From Bathynomus jamesi (taxonomy: Eukaryota > Arthropoda > Malacostraca > Isopoda > Cirolanidae), in assembly GCA_023014485.1 (NCBI GenBank), contig JAJOZX010000197.1:961001-1025000 (forward strand): 64,000 nucleotides of DNA, read 5' to 3'. This document shows, one piece after another, positions 63,836-64,000 of this stretch (position 1 is its first letter; each line of letters begins with the position of its first letter). The notes under the pieces were generated by a model. It ran no database searches, had not been told where the DNA came from, and saw only the letters and a list, made by a program, of their open reading frames with translations. Made by a program: the position numbers and the translations under genes.

Positions 63836-64000
63836 TATGGAAAACTGATGAGTGGGTAGTTGGGAGGTAACGAAAATGGTTCACTGAGTAGGTAGGTAGT
63901 TAATCTAACAATCATTAAATTCCTTTTATGTCAATAACTGGGTGGAAGAAACCAATTGGTTGCTCACCAGAGTTATTCTCCACACTAGTATTTATATACT
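63836..64000 (+). repeat. 3' LTR of the BEL/Pao element, truncated by the window
   Basis: Matches 61752-61916 with one G-to-A difference. Preceded by a G/C-rich tract rather than a clear polypurine tract. Confidence 0.9.

Larger units (their letters stand above)
61752..64000 (+). mobile_element. Internally deleted BEL/Pao LTR retrotransposon
   Basis: The 165 bases at 63836-64000 repeat 61752-61916 with one difference, so these are the starts of the two LTRs; the right one runs off the window. Between them only an integrase region remains; gag, protease and reverse transcriptase are absent. The near identity of the LTRs implies a recent insertion. Confidence 0.88.

Noticed and set aside
1..64000. 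CRISPR array, bacterial operon or phage-like system
   Set aside because: No direct repeat-spacer array, ribosome-binding sites or compact operons; the tandem arrays at 50764 and 34260 are eukaryotic repeats with no variable spacers.

Overview
The window is eukaryotic and almost certainly from an arthropod. It is AT-rich and full of long (TA)n, (TG)n, (CT)n, (GA)n and (CAA)n microsatellites. It also carries interstitial CCTAA/TTAGG runs (the arthropod telomere pentamer) and many degraded mobile elements: Tc1/mariner, hAT, Helitron, Penelope-like, BEL/Pao, several LINEs, and tRNA- and 5S-derived SINEs. The repeat style and a C-type lectin gene would fit a crustacean or a chelicerate, but the species cannot be fixed from sequence alone. 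No bacterial operon logic applies; genes are split by GT-AG introns.

Host genes. (1) At 272-1404 on the minus strand lie the first two coding exons of a secreted C-type lectin-like gene: a signal peptide exon and the start of a CTLD, joined in phase. The rest is off the left edge. (2) From 29182 down to 9243 on the minus strand is a complete ClC-2/ClC-a type voltage-gated chloride channel gene in 20 coding exons. Every junction is GT-AG and every phase closes except in exon 18 (11109-11247). That exon has a stop plus a two-base deficit just before the conserved QLVERT of CBS2, from either a consensus error or real damage. The introns hold a Helitron-like element, mariner MITEs, foldback MITEs, a 5S-derived SINE, a dimeric tRNA SINE and dispersed CCAAT-bearing repeats. 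A few short orphan exon candidates (32046-32126, 35380-35481, 49326-49491) are unassigned.

Mobile DNA, left part (1.6-8.1 kb): foldback MITEs, an internally deleted mariner, a mariner C-terminal scrap, a GC-rich 5'-truncated I-group LINE lying between two (TA)n tracts, then a 742-bp near-perfect inverted repeat.

Mobile DNA, right part (30-64 kb): a rearranged Tc1/mariner; two almost adjacent, near full-length hAT elements with 8-bp target duplications (35789-39332 and 39352-42119); an APE-type LINE with a 2A-like NPGP motif, itself split by a hAT-like insertion; and a LINE reverse transcriptase relic split by a 6.1-kb insertion (50377-56473). That insertion holds a head-to-head array of tRNA-like Pol III units and a Penelope-like relic, which is interrupted in turn. 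Next come a deleted hAT (57586-59074) and an intron-containing BED-finger hAT (from 59213) cut by a young, internally deleted BEL/Pao element that keeps only integrase between near-identical LTRs.

I found no clear new biochemical system. The most unusual points are the tRNA-like Pol III array in inverted halves, the 5S-derived SINE, the (TA)n-flanked LINE, the local lesion in the chloride channel gene, and the layered nest of insertions dated by target-site duplications.
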